Source: Geomonas oryzisoli (GTDB lineage Bacteria; Desulfobacterota; Desulfuromonadia; Geobacterales; Geobacteraceae). From it: a DNA stretch of 64,000 bases. Within the stretch, counting starts at the first letter, position 1. Each line of letters begins with the position of its first letter. The stretch lies in contig NZ_CP076723.1 in NCBI RefSeq assembly GCF_018986915.1, positions 3,707,501 through 3,771,500 of the forward strand. Reading direction: 5' to 3'. Below are positions 7,957-16,813 of the stretch, piece after piece. A program made the translations under genes and the position numbers. The notes beneath the pieces were generated by a model. That model worked only from the letters and a program-made list of their open reading frames with translations, was not told the DNA's origin and made no database searches.

Positions 7957-10467
7957 CTACTGGGCCAGCTCCTTTTTCCAGCGCTCCACCTTCTGCATGT
8001 ACTCCTCCAGGAGCTTCTGCGCCGTCTTGGGGTCCTTGGCCTCGGCCACCACGTGGATCACCGGCTGGTACTGGTCGGGGAGCACCAGCACCCAGTCGTT
8101 GCCGAAGGAAACCTTTATGCCGTCGATGAAGGAGGCCTCCTTGTCCAGGCTGTCCTCGCTCATCTTGCGCATGATCCCACCCTTCTTCTCCCAGACGCAG
8201 GGGACCTTCCCCTGCAGGAAGGAGCTCTTGGGGACCTCCTTCAAGACGCGCGACAGCGGCACCCCGGTGGCGCAGGAGAGCTCGATGGTCTTGGCGATGG
8301 TGAACATGCCGTCGAAGGCCGCCTGGAACTTCGGGAAGGCGAAGCGCCCGGCCATGGATCCGGCCATGACCACCTCCGGCGAAATGGCAGCCTCGATCAT
8401 GGAGCGGTCCATGCTCTTGGTGCGGCGCACCGAGCAGCCGTTCTCCTGGGCGATCTCCTCGATCACCGAGGGCGCCGACACCGGCACCGCGAAGGCGCCC
8501 CGGGCGCCGGTCTTCACCATGAGCAGCGTCATGAGCGCAAGGAACTCCTCGGGCTGGCAGATCCTGCCGGTCTCGTCCACCAGCACCACCTCCTCGACCG
8601 TGGGGTCGAGCCAGAAGCCGGCGCGCGCCTCCAGCGTCATCACGATCTTCGCGAGCTGCTGCAGGGAGTTCGGTTTCTCGTCCACGGTCTTCGAGCCGCG
8701 CTGCTCGTCAAGGTAGGTGTTGAGCCCGATCACCTCGCACCCCAGGTCGTTCAGGATCTGGGGGAGGATCTGCCCGGCCGGCGAGTGGTTGAAGTCGACC
8801 ACCACCTTGGGCCGGGAGCCTCTGATGAGCTGCTGGTCGACGCCGCGGAAGAACCCTTCCCGGTAGAAGTCCATCACCTGCGGAAGCTCGGTGATCCCAC
8901 CCGGTTCCATGTGGTGGGCGCGCCGGAAGTTCTCCTTGTAGAAGATGCGCTCGATGTTCTTGCCCATGGAGGAGGAGAAGTCGAGGCCGTCGGCGTCGAG
9001 AAAGACGATCTCGGTGGTGGCCGGGTCCTCGAGCGACTGGCGGAAGTGCACCCCACCCACCTCCCCGAAGGTGCGCAGCTTGTAGCGCAGGATCGGAAGC
9101 GACACCATCCTGATGTCGCGCACGTTGACCCCGGCGGAGAGGATCCCGCCCAGGAAGCTTCGTTTGAGCATGCGCGAGGAGAGGGTCGTGTCGCGGCCGA
9201 CCAGGACGTGGCTCCCCTTGGGGAGGGAGGTGCCGTAGGCGCAGCCAAGCTTCGCCACGAACTCGGGGGTGAGCTCGATGTTGGTGAGCCCCTTGATCAT
9301 CTCCCCCTCGAACAGGGACTTCTTCCAGCGCTCGCCCCAGATCAGGTTGCCGGTGACGGTGGAGCCCGCCTCGATCAGCTTGCGGGGCCAGATCTTCACG
9401 TCCCGCTTGATGTAGCTCTCCTCGCCGATGGCGGTATCGTCCGCGATCACCCCCCCCTCTTCCATCACGGTCGCGGTGCCCACGCTCACGTTGTTGCAGA
9501 TGACGCAGTCGACGACCTTGGCCCCCTTTTTGATGTAGGCGTTGTCCCAGACCACCACCCGGGTCAGCTTGACCCCGGGCTCGATGATGCAGTTGCGGCC
9601 GATGACGGTGTCCTTGATCTCCGCCCCGCCCTGGATCTGGGAGTTGTCACCGACGACCACCGTTCCCTCCACCACGGTCCCCTCGCCCAGCCTGACGTCC
9701 AGCCCGACCCGGAGGTCGACGCCGGCCATCTCCCGCCGGGGCTCGTCCACCTTGACGCTCACCTTCCCCTTGAGGATGTCGTGGTGCGCCTCCCGGTAGG
9801 AATCGGTGTTGCCGATGTCCCGCCAGTACCCCTTGACCGGGAACCCGAACAGCGGCGCCTTCTTCTTCAAAAGGAGCGGGAACAGGTCCTGGGAGAAATC
9901 GAAGTTCTCCCCCTCGGGGATGTACTTGAAGATCTCCGGTTCCAGGACGTAGATGCCGGTGTTGATGGTGTCGGAGATCACCTCGCCCCACCCGGGCTTC
10001 TCCAGGAACTGGGTGATGCGCTTCTCCTTGTCCGTGATCACCACGCCGAACTGCAGCGGGTCCTTCACCGAGGTGAGGGTGATGGTGGAGAGCGCCTTGT
10101 TCGCCTCGTGGAAGTCGATCACCTTCTGGAGGTTGAAATCGGTCAACAGGTCGCCGCTGATGATCAGGAAGCGCTCGTCCAGGTACTTCTCGGCGCACTT
10201 CACCGCGCCGGCGGTCCCCATGTCCTCAAGCGGCGTCACGTAGGTGATCCGCACCCCGAGGTCGGCGCCGTCCCGGAAGAAGTTCTTGATCACGCTGGGC
10301 TGGTGGTACAGGAGCATGACCAGGTCGGTCACGCCGTATTTCTTCAAGAGTTCCACGATGTGCAGCATGATCGGGCGGTTCATGAGCGGAACCATCGGCT
10401 TGGGGATGTTGCAGGTAAGCGGTTGCATGCGGGTGCCGAAACCACCCGCCATAATCACTGCCTTCAT
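7957..10467 (-). CDS. Mannose-1-phosphate guanylyltransferase-like fusion: nucleotidyltransferase, left-handed beta-helix and phosphomannomutase-like domains
   Basis: The 836-residue protein has three parts. Residues 1-235 form a nucleotidyltransferase with the pyrophosphorylase signature MAGGFGTRMQPLT; residues about 250-375 are hexapeptide-repeat beta-helix; residues about 385-830 resemble a phosphoglucomutase/phosphomannomutase. In that last part the phospho-serine loop TASHNP is not seen (VGGVHFRQS stands there), and the DGDxDR metal loop is also replaced (LDPTVEEVVL). The mutase half is therefore probably not a standard enzyme. Expected role is making NDP-sugar, GDP-mannose or NDP-glucose, for glycan synthesis. 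A GGAGG site precedes the ATG. It heads the GH57-GlgA unit. Confidence 0.85.
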   Translation of the reverse strand: MKAVIMAGGFGTRMQPLTCNIPKPMVPLMNRPIMLHIVELLKKYGVTDLVMLLYHQPSVIKNFFRDGADLGVRITYVTPLEDMGTAGAVKCAEKYLDERFLIISGDLLTDFNLQKVIDFHEANKALSTITLTSVKDPLQFGVVITDKEKRITQFLEKPGWGEVISDTINTGIYVLEPEIFKYIPEGENFDFSQDLFPLLLKKKAPLFGFPVKGYWRDIGNTDSYREAHHDILKGKVSVKVDEPRREMAGVDLRVGLDVRLGEGTVVEGTVVVGDNSQIQGGAEIKDTVIGRNCIIEPGVKLTRVVVWDNAYIKKGAKVVDCVICNNVSVGTATVMEEGGVIADDTAIGEESYIKRDVKIWPRKLIEAGSTVTGNLIWGERWKKSLFEGEMIKGLTNIELTPEFVAKLGCAYGTSLPKGSHVLVGRDTTLSSRMLKRSFLGGILSAGVNVRDIRMVSLPILRYKLRTFGEVGGVHFRQSLEDPATTEIVFLDADGLDFSSSMGKNIERIFYKENFRRAHHMEPGGITELPQVMDFYREGFFRGVDQQLIRGSRPKVVVDFNHSPAGQILPQILNDLGCEVIGLNTYLDEQRGSKTVDEKPNSLQQLAKIVMTLEARAGFWLDPTVEEVVLVDETGRICQPEEFLALMTLLMVKTGARGAFAVPVSAPSVIEEIAQENGCSVRRTKSMDRSMIEAAISPEVVMAGSMAGRFAFPKFQAAFDGMFTIAKTIELSCATGVPLSRVLKEVPKSSFLQGKVPCVWEKKGGIMRKMSEDSLDKEASFIDGIKVSFGNDWVLVLPDQYQPVIHVVAEAKDPKTAQKLLEEYMQKVERWKKELAQ

Positions 10468-10503
10468 AGGTGCAAGCCTCCAAAAGAAAGAATCAGGTTG
10501 AGG

Positions 10504-10878
10504 TTAAGGTTGAGAAAGGCGCTGCCTCTTGGCCAGGACCCGGGCAATCTCGTCTTTCAGCTCCTGCAGGTCGCTCGACTTCACCACGTAACCGTCGGCG
10601 AGCCAGGCGGAGAAGTCGTCCTTGTAGCAGGAGAAGGCGGTGCACAGGATCACCGGGATGGTGTGCCGCTCCTTGACGATGCGCTGCAAAAGTTCGATGC
10701 CGCTCTCGTTCTTCAGCTTTATGTCGATCACGGCGAGGTCGAAACTCTCCGACTCCAGCTTCTCGACCGCCTCCAGGGCGCTCCCCGCCGTCACCACCTG
10801 ATACCCCTCGTCGCTCAGCTCCTGCGAGTACAGCAGCCTGATGTTCGCCTCGTCGTCAACCACCAACAGTTTCGCCAT
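10504..10878 (-). CDS. Single-domain response regulator (receiver only)
   Basis: The 124-residue protein is one CheY-like receiver domain with no output domain. It has the acidic pair at residues 8-9 (VVDDE), the phosphorylation Asp at about 52 (VIDIK), the conserved Thr in LCTAF and the Lys in VVKSSD. The ATG lies one base after the stop codon of the histidine kinase gene at 10880-12502, so the two are translationally linked and probably form a pair. Output is presumably by protein-protein contact or further phosphotransfer. Confidence 0.92.
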   Translation of the reverse strand: MAKLLVVDDEANIRLLYSQELSDEGYQVVTAGSALEAVEKLESESFDLAVIDIKLKNESGIELLQRIVKERHTIPVILCTAFSCYKDDFSAWLADGYVVKSSDLQELKDEIARVLAKRQRLSQP

Positions 10879-10879
10879 C

Positions 10880-12502
10880 TCAGATGTTCTCCTTTCTGGT
10901 CAAAAGCCTGATGCTGTACGTATTGCCGCCCCCGGGGCGGCTGATGATCGACAGGGAATTCCCCTGCCTTTCCAGGATGGACTTGCACAGGGAGAGCCCC
11001 ACCCCCTCCCCGAGCTCCTGGGTCTGAAAAAAGGGAGCCGTGAGGGCCTCCTGCGCGGTCTGGGTGAGCGGCTTGCCGTCGTCGCTGATGCGCAAGAGCA
11101 CCCCGTCCCCGTCCAGCACGCTCTCGATGCGCAGCTCCCCCCCCCGCTCCATCGCGGCAAGGGCCGTGGTGGTGATGGTCTTCAGGCAGTAGCTGATCTG
11201 CTTGTAGTCGATGCGCACCATGGGAAGCTCCGGGGCCAGTTCCATCCGGCACCGCACCCCCGCCTGTTCCAGCGCCCCCTCGAGCTCCGTCATCGCCTTC
11301 CCCACCAGCTCGTTCAGGTCCCAGAAGTCGGTGACCGGGAACAGGGACTCCGAGTAATCGAGCACCTCGCTCAGCACATCCTCCAGCTGCCGCGTCTCGC
11401 GCACGATCGACTCCAGGTAGCCGCGCTTATCGTCCTGGTCCGGGGTCGCCTTCAACAGGGTCCGGGCAAAGCCGCCGATCACCATGAGCGGGTTCCTGAT
11501 GGAGTGGGCGATGCTGGAAGTGATCTTGCCCACCAGCGCCATCTTCTCCATCTTCACGATCAGCTCCTGCTGCTCGCGCAGCTTCACGTTGGCCGCCTTC
11601 TGTTTGGCCACCTCCTCCTGCAGGCGCTCGTACAGGGAGGCGCGCTCCAGCGCGAAGGCGACCGGGAAGGCGAAGGTCTCCAGCGACTGCATGTCCTGCA
11701 GGGTGATCGGCTTGTGGGTGATGCAGTTGTCCGCGATGATGACGCCGATGCGGCGGTTCCTGGAGATGAGCGGCATGACCAGGAAGGTATCGACGCCGAG
11801 GATGCGGGCCAGCCCCCGGTCCAGGTCGGGGTTGTTGAGCGCGTTTTCCACCAGGATCGGCTTCTTCCCGGTCAGGGCCCGGTTGAAGATGTGCCCCTGG
11901 TCGGTCATGGGGACCGTGAGCTGGTTCAGGATGTCGTGGAACTTCACCTTCTCGGAGCTGAGCTTGGTCTTCTGGAAGTCCCGCGCCAGCTGCCGCAGGG
12001 TGAAGTTGCTGCGGCCGATGTCCTCCCAGGTGCGCCAGGCCTCCTCGTAGTCCCGGGGACCGACCCCCAGGTAGCCGCGTATGTGGCGCCGGTCCTTGTC
12101 CGTCATCAGCAGGAAGGCCCGGTTCATCCCGAACCCCTTGCCGGCGGTGATCGCGGTCATGGCTATGGAAAGTACCTCGTCAAGGTCGAGCGAGGTCTGC
12201 AGCACCAGGCCCACCTCGCGCAGGAACTTGATCTCGCGGGTCTTGCTGTTCAAAAAGCTCAGCATGGCCCCCATCTGGGTCTTTTGTTCCTGGAACTCGG
12301 TCAGTATGTACGGGAGTACGTCCGAAAGCGGGTAACCCGACCCCTTCATGCGGGCCAGGTCGTTCTTGAAGCGGGGGCACTCAACGCACTTCTCCACGAT
12401 CCTGCGGCGCTGGGAAACCAACAGGTCCTCTTCCCCCTCGCCTATGTACGGGCAGTTTTCCGGCTCGATCTGTTCCTTACTCCAACAGCATTCCCAATCC
12501 AA
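10880..12502 (-). CDS. GAF-domain sensor histidine kinase, TTG start, with a substituted N-box
   Basis: The 540-residue kinase has a Cys-rich N-terminus (Cys5, 6, 17, 39 and 42), a GAF domain (about residues 100-290), a coiled linker, the H-box IAHSIRNPL with His333, and an ATPase domain with DDGKP (474-478) and GEGVGLSL (498-505). There is no transmembrane segment, so it should sense a cytoplasmic signal. The N-box reads KTITTTALAAM, with Thr446 where the Mg-binding Asn is expected. The start is TTG at 12502 behind GGAGGGAG; no nearby ATG fits, and the Cys-rich N-terminus argues for this start. It is coupled to the receiver-only regulator downstream. Confidence 0.9.
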   Translation of the reverse strand: MDWECCWSKEQIEPENCPYIGEGEEDLLVSQRRRIVEKCVECPRFKNDLARMKGSGYPLSDVLPYILTEFQEQKTQMGAMLSFLNSKTREIKFLREVGLVLQTSLDLDEVLSIAMTAITAGKGFGMNRAFLLMTDKDRRHIRGYLGVGPRDYEEAWRTWEDIGRSNFTLRQLARDFQKTKLSSEKVKFHDILNQLTVPMTDQGHIFNRALTGKKPILVENALNNPDLDRGLARILGVDTFLVMPLISRNRRIGVIIADNCITHKPITLQDMQSLETFAFPVAFALERASLYERLQEEVAKQKAANVKLREQQELIVKMEKMALVGKITSSIAHSIRNPLMVIGGFARTLLKATPDQDDKRGYLESIVRETRQLEDVLSEVLDYSESLFPVTDFWDLNELVGKAMTELEGALEQAGVRCRMELAPELPMVRIDYKQISYCLKTITTTALAAMERGGELRIESVLDGDGVLLRISDDGKPLTQTAQEALTAPFFQTQELGEGVGLSLCKSILERQGNSLSIISRPGGGNTYSIRLLTRKENI

Positions 12503-12548
12503 GCTCCCTCCGGGTGCGGCTCATGATATGGCAGGACGAAACGGCAAA

Positions 12549-12576
12549 AGTATAGCAGCCACTTCGGCCATAGCAA
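12549..12576 (-). promoter_or_regulatory. Likely sigma-70 promoter of the histidine kinase gene
   Basis: On the minus strand TTGCTA (12576-12571) and TATACT (12554-12549) are separated by 16 bases, about 47 bases before the TTG start. The -10 matches the consensus in five of six bases; the -35 is weaker. Confidence 0.45.
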
Positions 12577-12756
12577 GTACAATCCGGCAATTTACTTAAA
12601 AACATTAATTAATAATTTAGTTTCAATTGGTTGCGCGACCGAGCGGTCTCGGTAAAGGCGCAGGCAGCACAAGGCTCGGCGCGGTACTGCGGGGAAAGGG
12701 AATCGAACTAGCGGAGGCGGGGCGGGGAAAATATGGCTACAGTACCATTAACAGAA

Positions 12757-12789
12757 AGGGCCCCGCGGTCTAACCGGGGGCCCTTCTCG
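12757..12789 (-). terminator. Terminator of the Crp/Fnr-type regulator gene
   Basis: GGGCCCC and GGGGGCCC form a stem around 12761-12787, and on the minus strand the stem is followed by TTTCTGTT. It lies about 30 bases after the stop of the regulator gene. Confidence 0.65.
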
Positions 12790-12817
12790 TCTGCTGCTAT
12801 CGGTACCGCGGGGGAGG

Positions 12818-13501
12818 TTACTTCCCCGCTATCATCTTCAGCTTCTCCATCTGCATGATGGTCACCTTGTTGCCGTCCAGCTCGATGACCCCTTCGTCCT
12901 TCATCTTCTTGAAGGTGCGGGAGAGGGTCTCGCTCACGGTGCCCAGGCGCGAGGCAAGCTCGCCCTTGCGCATATCGAGCTCGAGGTAGGTCTTGCCCTG
13001 GTAGCTGGTGCTCTTGCGGGCGGCCAGGTCCAGGAGGTAGGAGGCGAGCCGGGACGGGGCGTCGGCGAAGGAGAGCTCCTCGATCTGCCGGGCGAAGCGC
13101 CGCAAAAGGAGCGAGAGCGAGGCGATCAGGTTCATGGAGAAGCGGGGGTTGCGCTCCAAAAGCCCCATGAAGGCGCCGCGCGGGAAGAACAGCACCTCGC
13201 CCCGCTCCACTCCGCGCGCCTCGGCCGGGTACTTGCCGTCGCCGAAGAAGGCGGCCTCGGCGAAGGTCTCCACCGGGTGCACCATGTGCAGCACCTTCTC
13301 GCGCCCGTCCGGGGAGATCTTGCACAGCTTCAGCGCGCCCGAGGCGAGCAGGTAGAACCCTTCCGCCTTCTCCCCTTCGGTGAACAGCGTCTCCCCCTTG
13401 GCGAACGGGCGCCGCACCGCGATATCGGCGAGCTCGACCAGGTACTCCTCTTCCAGACCCGAAAAAAGCAGGGCCTTCCTGATGATGTCCTTGTTTTCCA
13501 T
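12818..13501 (-). CDS. Crp/Fnr-family transcriptional regulator
   Basis: The 227-residue protein has a cyclic-nucleotide-binding-type beta-barrel (about residues 20-120), a long dimerisation helix (about 120-145) and a winged-helix DNA-binding domain with the recognition region ELASRLGTVSETLSRTFKKM near residue 180. It has no Cys cluster of the Fnr kind, so it should not carry an Fe-S sensor; the barrel does not show the full cAMP pocket either, and the effector is unknown. The ATG at 13501 has AAGGTGG just upstream; an in-frame extension to 13537 lacks a site. It is transcribed away from lptF and could regulate across the divergent region. Confidence 0.9.
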   Translation of the reverse strand: MENKDIIRKALLFSGLEEEYLVELADIAVRRPFAKGETLFTEGEKAEGFYLLASGALKLCKISPDGREKVLHMVHPVETFAEAAFFGDGKYPAEARGVERGEVLFFPRGAFMGLLERNPRFSMNLIASLSLLLRRFARQIEELSFADAPSRLASYLLDLAARKSTSYQGKTYLELDMRKGELASRLGTVSETLSRTFKKMKDEGVIELDGNKVTIMQMEKLKMIAGK

Positions 13502-13599
13502 GCCCACCTTTTTACCCAAAATGAAAACCGCGGTCAAGGGGTAGTTGAACTGCGTCCCTCCTTTACTTCCCCGGCCATCTCATGTAAGATCGCGAGTTC

Positions 13600-14763
13600 A
13601 TGAAAAAGACCCTGTACCGTTACATTTTCAACGAGATACCGCCCCCGTTCCTGGTAGGCATGGTGACCTTCACCTTCGTGCTTTTAATGGGGCGTTTCCT
13701 GAGGCTGGCCGAGATGGTGGTCGAGAAGGGGGTTCCCTTCGGCGACGTCGTGCGCATGGTGACCTACCTGCTCCCCTCCTTCTGGCTGTTCACCATCCCC
13801 ATGGCGCTGCTCCTCTCCATACTGCTCGCCTTCGGGCGCCTCTCCGGCGACAGCGAGGTGACCGCCATGAAGAGCTGCGGCATCAGCCTGTACGGACTGC
13901 TCCCCCCTCCGCTGGTCTTCTCGGTGCTGGCGACCCTGGGCTGCCTCTGGGTCACCATCTACGCCGTCCCCTGGGGCAACAGCTCCTTCAAGAAGCTGAT
14001 GCTGGACATAGCCCAAAGCAGCGCCGGCGTCTCCATCAAGGAGAAGGTCTTCAACAACGCCTTTCCGGACATGGTGATCTACGCGGACGGGCTGGACGGC
14101 AAGGGGCAGAACATGAACGGGGTCATCGTCCACGACGAGCGCGACCCGAAAACACCGACCACCATCTTCGCCGACACCGGCGCGCTCTTCTCGGACCCGC
14201 GCAGCCACTCCATGGAATTCCAGCTCAAAAACGGCTCGATCCACCGCAGCGAGGAGGGGGGCGGCTACCGGATGGTCCAGTTCCAGGAGTACATCCTGCG
14301 CGTCGCCCTGGCCGACACCACCCCCAAGGGGCCCAAGAAGACGAGCGAGATGACCATCGAAGAGTTGCGCCACCCGCCCGCAGGGACCCCGAAGAAGGAG
14401 GTGCGGCTGCGCCGCCAGGAGCTGTACAGCCGCCTGGCCCTCCCCTTCTCCTGCATCGTGTTCACCTTCGTCGGTGTGCCGCTGGGAATCCAGAACCGCC
14501 GTTCGGGAAAGGCCTCCGGGTTCTCGCTCAGCATCGCCGTCATCCTGTGCTATTACATCGCCCTCTCCGGCTTCGACACGCTGGGTGAGAAGCTCATCCT
14601 GCCGCCGCTCCTCTCCGGGTGGGGGCCCAACCTGCTGTTCCTGCTGGCGGGAGGATACCTGTTCATGAAAACCGCCGCCGAGGAACCGCTGCCGCTGGCC
14701 GCGCTGTACCAGCGCCTGAAGGATGCGGTCTCTGCCCGCCTGCACAGGGGGGAGAAGCGATGA
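13600..14763 (+). CDS. lptF: LptF-type LPS export permease subunit (YjgP/YjgQ family)
   Basis: The 387-residue protein has the LptF/LptG layout: an N-terminal pair of membrane helices, a soluble periplasmic beta-jellyroll-like domain (about residues 100-270) and four more C-terminal membrane helices. In the LptB2FG complex it extracts lipopolysaccharide from the inner membrane and passes it to LptC and LptA. Its TGA overlaps the ATG of the next gene, which is also of this family, as in most Gram-negative lptFG pairs. Which of the two is F and which is G follows gene order rather than a decisive motif. Confidence 0.88.
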   Translation: MKKTLYRYIFNEIPPPFLVGMVTFTFVLLMGRFLRLAEMVVEKGVPFGDVVRMVTYLLPSFWLFTIPMALLLSILLAFGRLSGDSEVTAMKSCGISLYGLLPPPLVFSVLATLGCLWVTIYAVPWGNSSFKKLMLDIAQSSAGVSIKEKVFNNAFPDMVIYADGLDGKGQNMNGVIVHDERDPKTPTTIFADTGALFSDPRSHSMEFQLKNGSIHRSEEGGGYRMVQFQEYILRVALADTTPKGPKKTSEMTIEELRHPPAGTPKKEVRLRRQELYSRLALPFSCIVFTFVGVPLGIQNRRSGKASGFSLSIAVILCYYIALSGFDTLGEKLILPPLLSGWGPNLLFLLAGGYLFMKTAAEEPLPLAALYQRLKDAVSARLHRGEKR

Positions 14764-15842
14764 GGATCCTGACCCGCTACGTGGCCAAGGCGTACCTGAG
14801 GATGCTGGGGCTTTGCCTGGGCTCCTTCGTCACCATCTACCTCGTGGTCGACTTCATGGAGAAGATCGGCCGCTTCACCCGCACCGGCGCGTCCTGGAAG
14901 TACCTGGCGCTGTTCTTCATCACCAAGATCCCGGAGATGATCAACGACTCGGCGCCGCTGGCGGTGCTCATGGCGACACTGCTCACCCTGGGTGCATTCT
15001 CGCTGAGCTCCGAACTGACCGCCATGCGCAGTTGCGGCGTGAGCCTCGTGCGCATCAGCGCCCCCATCCTCGCGATCTCGGTGCTGATGAGCCTGGTGGT
15101 CCTGATGCTGGGCGAGTTCGTGATCCCGAAGAGTTACTCGCAGCGCCTCTACATCCAGGAGGTGCTGATCCAGAAAAAAAGCCCGTCCATGTACTTCCGG
15201 CAGCACAACATCTGGTACCGCGAAGGTGAGACGGTGCTGCGGGCGAGCCTGTTCGAGCCGAGCCAGAACCAGCTCAAGGGGGTCACCCTGTGGGAGATAC
15301 AGCCCAAGACCGGGCTGCCGCTGAGGCGGGCGGACGCCTCCATGGGGCAACTGGGAGAGCGCGGCTGGAGTTTCACCGAGGTGACGGTGCGCGACTTCCG
15401 GGACGGCGAGGTCGTCCAGACCCGGAAGTACCCGGCGCTGGCCCTCCCCCTGAAACTGAAGCCGGCCGATCTCAAGGTGCTGGGCAAGTACTCGGACAGC
15501 ATGACCCTCAGGCAGCTCAACAGCTACTGCAAGAAGATCCAGGCCGGGGGGTACGATGCCACCCGCTACATCACCCAGTTCCACAGCAGGATCTCGCTCC
15601 CCTTCGGCTGCGCCGTCATGGCGTTTCTCGGCATCCCCTTCGCGCTGCGCGGCGGGAGGTCCAGCGGCATCGCCTTCGGCGTCGGGCTTTCCATCGCGGT
15701 GGGCTTTCTGTACGTGATCACCAACTCCGTGATCATTTCGGTGGGGCAGGTGGGCCTGCTCCCCCCCATGGTGGCGGCCTGGGCCACCAACTTCATCTTC
15801 CTGGCCGCGGGAGGATGGCTCGCTCTTACCATTGACAACTGA
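14760..15842 (+). CDS. lptG: LptG-type LPS export permease subunit (YjgP/YjgQ family)
   Basis: The 360-residue protein begins at ATG 14760, overlapping the previous stop as ATGA; a longer in-frame reading has no support. It opens with RYVAKAYLRMLGLCLGSF, typical of the first membrane helix of LptG, and has the same six-helix plus periplasmic-domain plan as its neighbour. It should partner LptF in the transporter that moves LPS out of the inner membrane. No lptB, lptC or lptA is seen in the window, so the ATPase must be encoded elsewhere. Confidence 0.88.
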   Translation: MRILTRYVAKAYLRMLGLCLGSFVTIYLVVDFMEKIGRFTRTGASWKYLALFFITKIPEMINDSAPLAVLMATLLTLGAFSLSSELTAMRSCGVSLVRISAPILAISVLMSLVVLMLGEFVIPKSYSQRLYIQEVLIQKKSPSMYFRQHNIWYREGETVLRASLFEPSQNQLKGVTLWEIQPKTGLPLRRADASMGQLGERGWSFTEVTVRDFRDGEVVQTRKYPALALPLKLKPADLKVLGKYSDSMTLRQLNSYCKKIQAGGYDATRYITQFHSRISLPFGCAVMAFLGIPFALRGGRSSGIAFGVGLSIAVGFLYVITNSVIISVGQVGLLPPMVAAWATNFIFLAAGGWLALTIDN

Positions 15843-15915
15843 CGGGCCGGGGCCGAAAATGGCTCCCGGCCTTCAGATTCCTGCTATCACATGTAGCTTT
15901 TTCGGAGGGAGACCC

Positions 15916-16809
15916 ATGATGCGCAACTTCGTCATATCCTTGCTTGTTTTGCTGCTGTGCGCCGCAGTAGCGCCGGCCCAGCAACTCCCCGCCCCGGCGG
16001 CTGATGCCGGCCGGCTGGCGCCGCTGAGCGTCCTCAGCATCCTCCCCGCCCAGGGCGAGCCGGGCACCACGGTCACCCTGAACGGCACCGGGTTCACCCC
16101 CGCCACCACGGTCATGCTGGGGAGCCGCGAGCTTCCCGCCCAGGTCGTCGGCGGGCGCATCATGACCTTCGAGCTCCCCGAGCTCCCGCCGGGCGCCTAC
16201 GCCCTGTTCCTGAAGCGGGACGACGGCGCCACCACCCGCCCCTTCAACTTCGTGCTGCAGGCGCAAAAGCCCACCGTTTCCTCCCTCATCCCCGATACGG
16301 TCACCAGTTGCGCCACCGGGCGCGAGCGCGAGGTGCTGGTCAACGGGGCCAACTTCAGGACCGGCACCCGGGTGCTGCTGGACGGTGCCGTGATCACCAC
16401 CCGCTTCATCTCGCCGGTCATGCTCGCCTTCACCGTGCCGACGCTCCCCGCCGGCGTGCACCAGGTGCAGGTGAAAAATCCCACCGATGCCACCTCGACC
16501 GTCCTCGCGCTCTTCATCGACGCCAAGCCGGAAATAGCGAACGTGTCCGTGGGGAGGGAATTCGTGAACTACTACGAACTGATCGTGAGCGGGAGGAACT
16601 TCCACCAGAATTCGGTGCTGGTCGTGGACGGCAAGAGGCTCGCCACCGGGAAACAGCTGGTGGGCGAGAGGGAGCAGCTCGTGTACGGCGGGTGCAACCA
16701 GATTACCTACCTGAGATTCCCCTACGACCCGACGCCGAAGGAGATCACCCTGCAGGTGGTGAACCAAAACGGCGAGGAGAGCGCCCTTTTCACCATCAGC
16801 GCCCCCTGA
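15916..16809 (+). CDS. Secreted IPT/TIG-domain protein
   Basis: A GGAGGGA site at 15904-15910 points to the ATG at 15916. The 297-residue product has a clear signal peptide (Met-Met-Arg, then about 17 hydrophobic residues, cleavage near APAQQ) and then two to three immunoglobulin-like IPT/TIG repeats. The first has SILPAQGEPGTTVTLNG and the second begins near SSLIPDTV. Such domains mediate protein or carbohydrate contacts at the cell surface or in the periplasm. The gene follows lptG by 73 bases and may be read from the same promoter; a functional link is not shown. Confidence 0.8.
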   Translation: MMRNFVISLLVLLLCAAVAPAQQLPAPAADAGRLAPLSVLSILPAQGEPGTTVTLNGTGFTPATTVMLGSRELPAQVVGGRIMTFELPELPPGAYALFLKRDDGATTRPFNFVLQAQKPTVSSLIPDTVTSCATGREREVLVNGANFRTGTRVLLDGAVITTRFISPVMLAFTVPTLPAGVHQVQVKNPTDATSTVLALFIDAKPEIANVSVGREFVNYYELIVSGRNFHQNSVLVVDGKRLATGKQLVGEREQLVYGGCNQITYLRFPYDPTPKEITLQVVNQNGEESALFTISAP

Positions 16810-16813
16810 CCTG

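Larger units (their letters stand above)
12503..12817. other. Intergenic region between histidine kinase and Crp/Fnr genes
   Basis: This stretch holds the kinase promoter (12549-12576), an AT-rich block (12590-12630), an imperfect hairpin ACCGAG/CTCGGT near 12637-12653, and the hairpin at 12758-12788. I see no gene and no known RNA family. Confidence 0.6.

Noticed and set aside
6303-8129. Open frame of 608 residues on the plus strand
   Set aside because: It runs opposite the GH57 gene without any recognisable domain or ribosome-binding site.
8053-10911. Open frame of 952 residues on the plus strand
   Set aside because: It is antisense to the nucleotidyltransferase fusion and has the His/Leu/Gly/Val-heavy make-up of a shadow frame in GC-rich DNA; the minus-strand gene has clear family motifs.
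12640-12720. Possible tRNA gene (TTCGATTCC-like T-loop on the minus strand)
   Set aside because: No acceptor stem, D-arm or anticodon arm can be formed around it.
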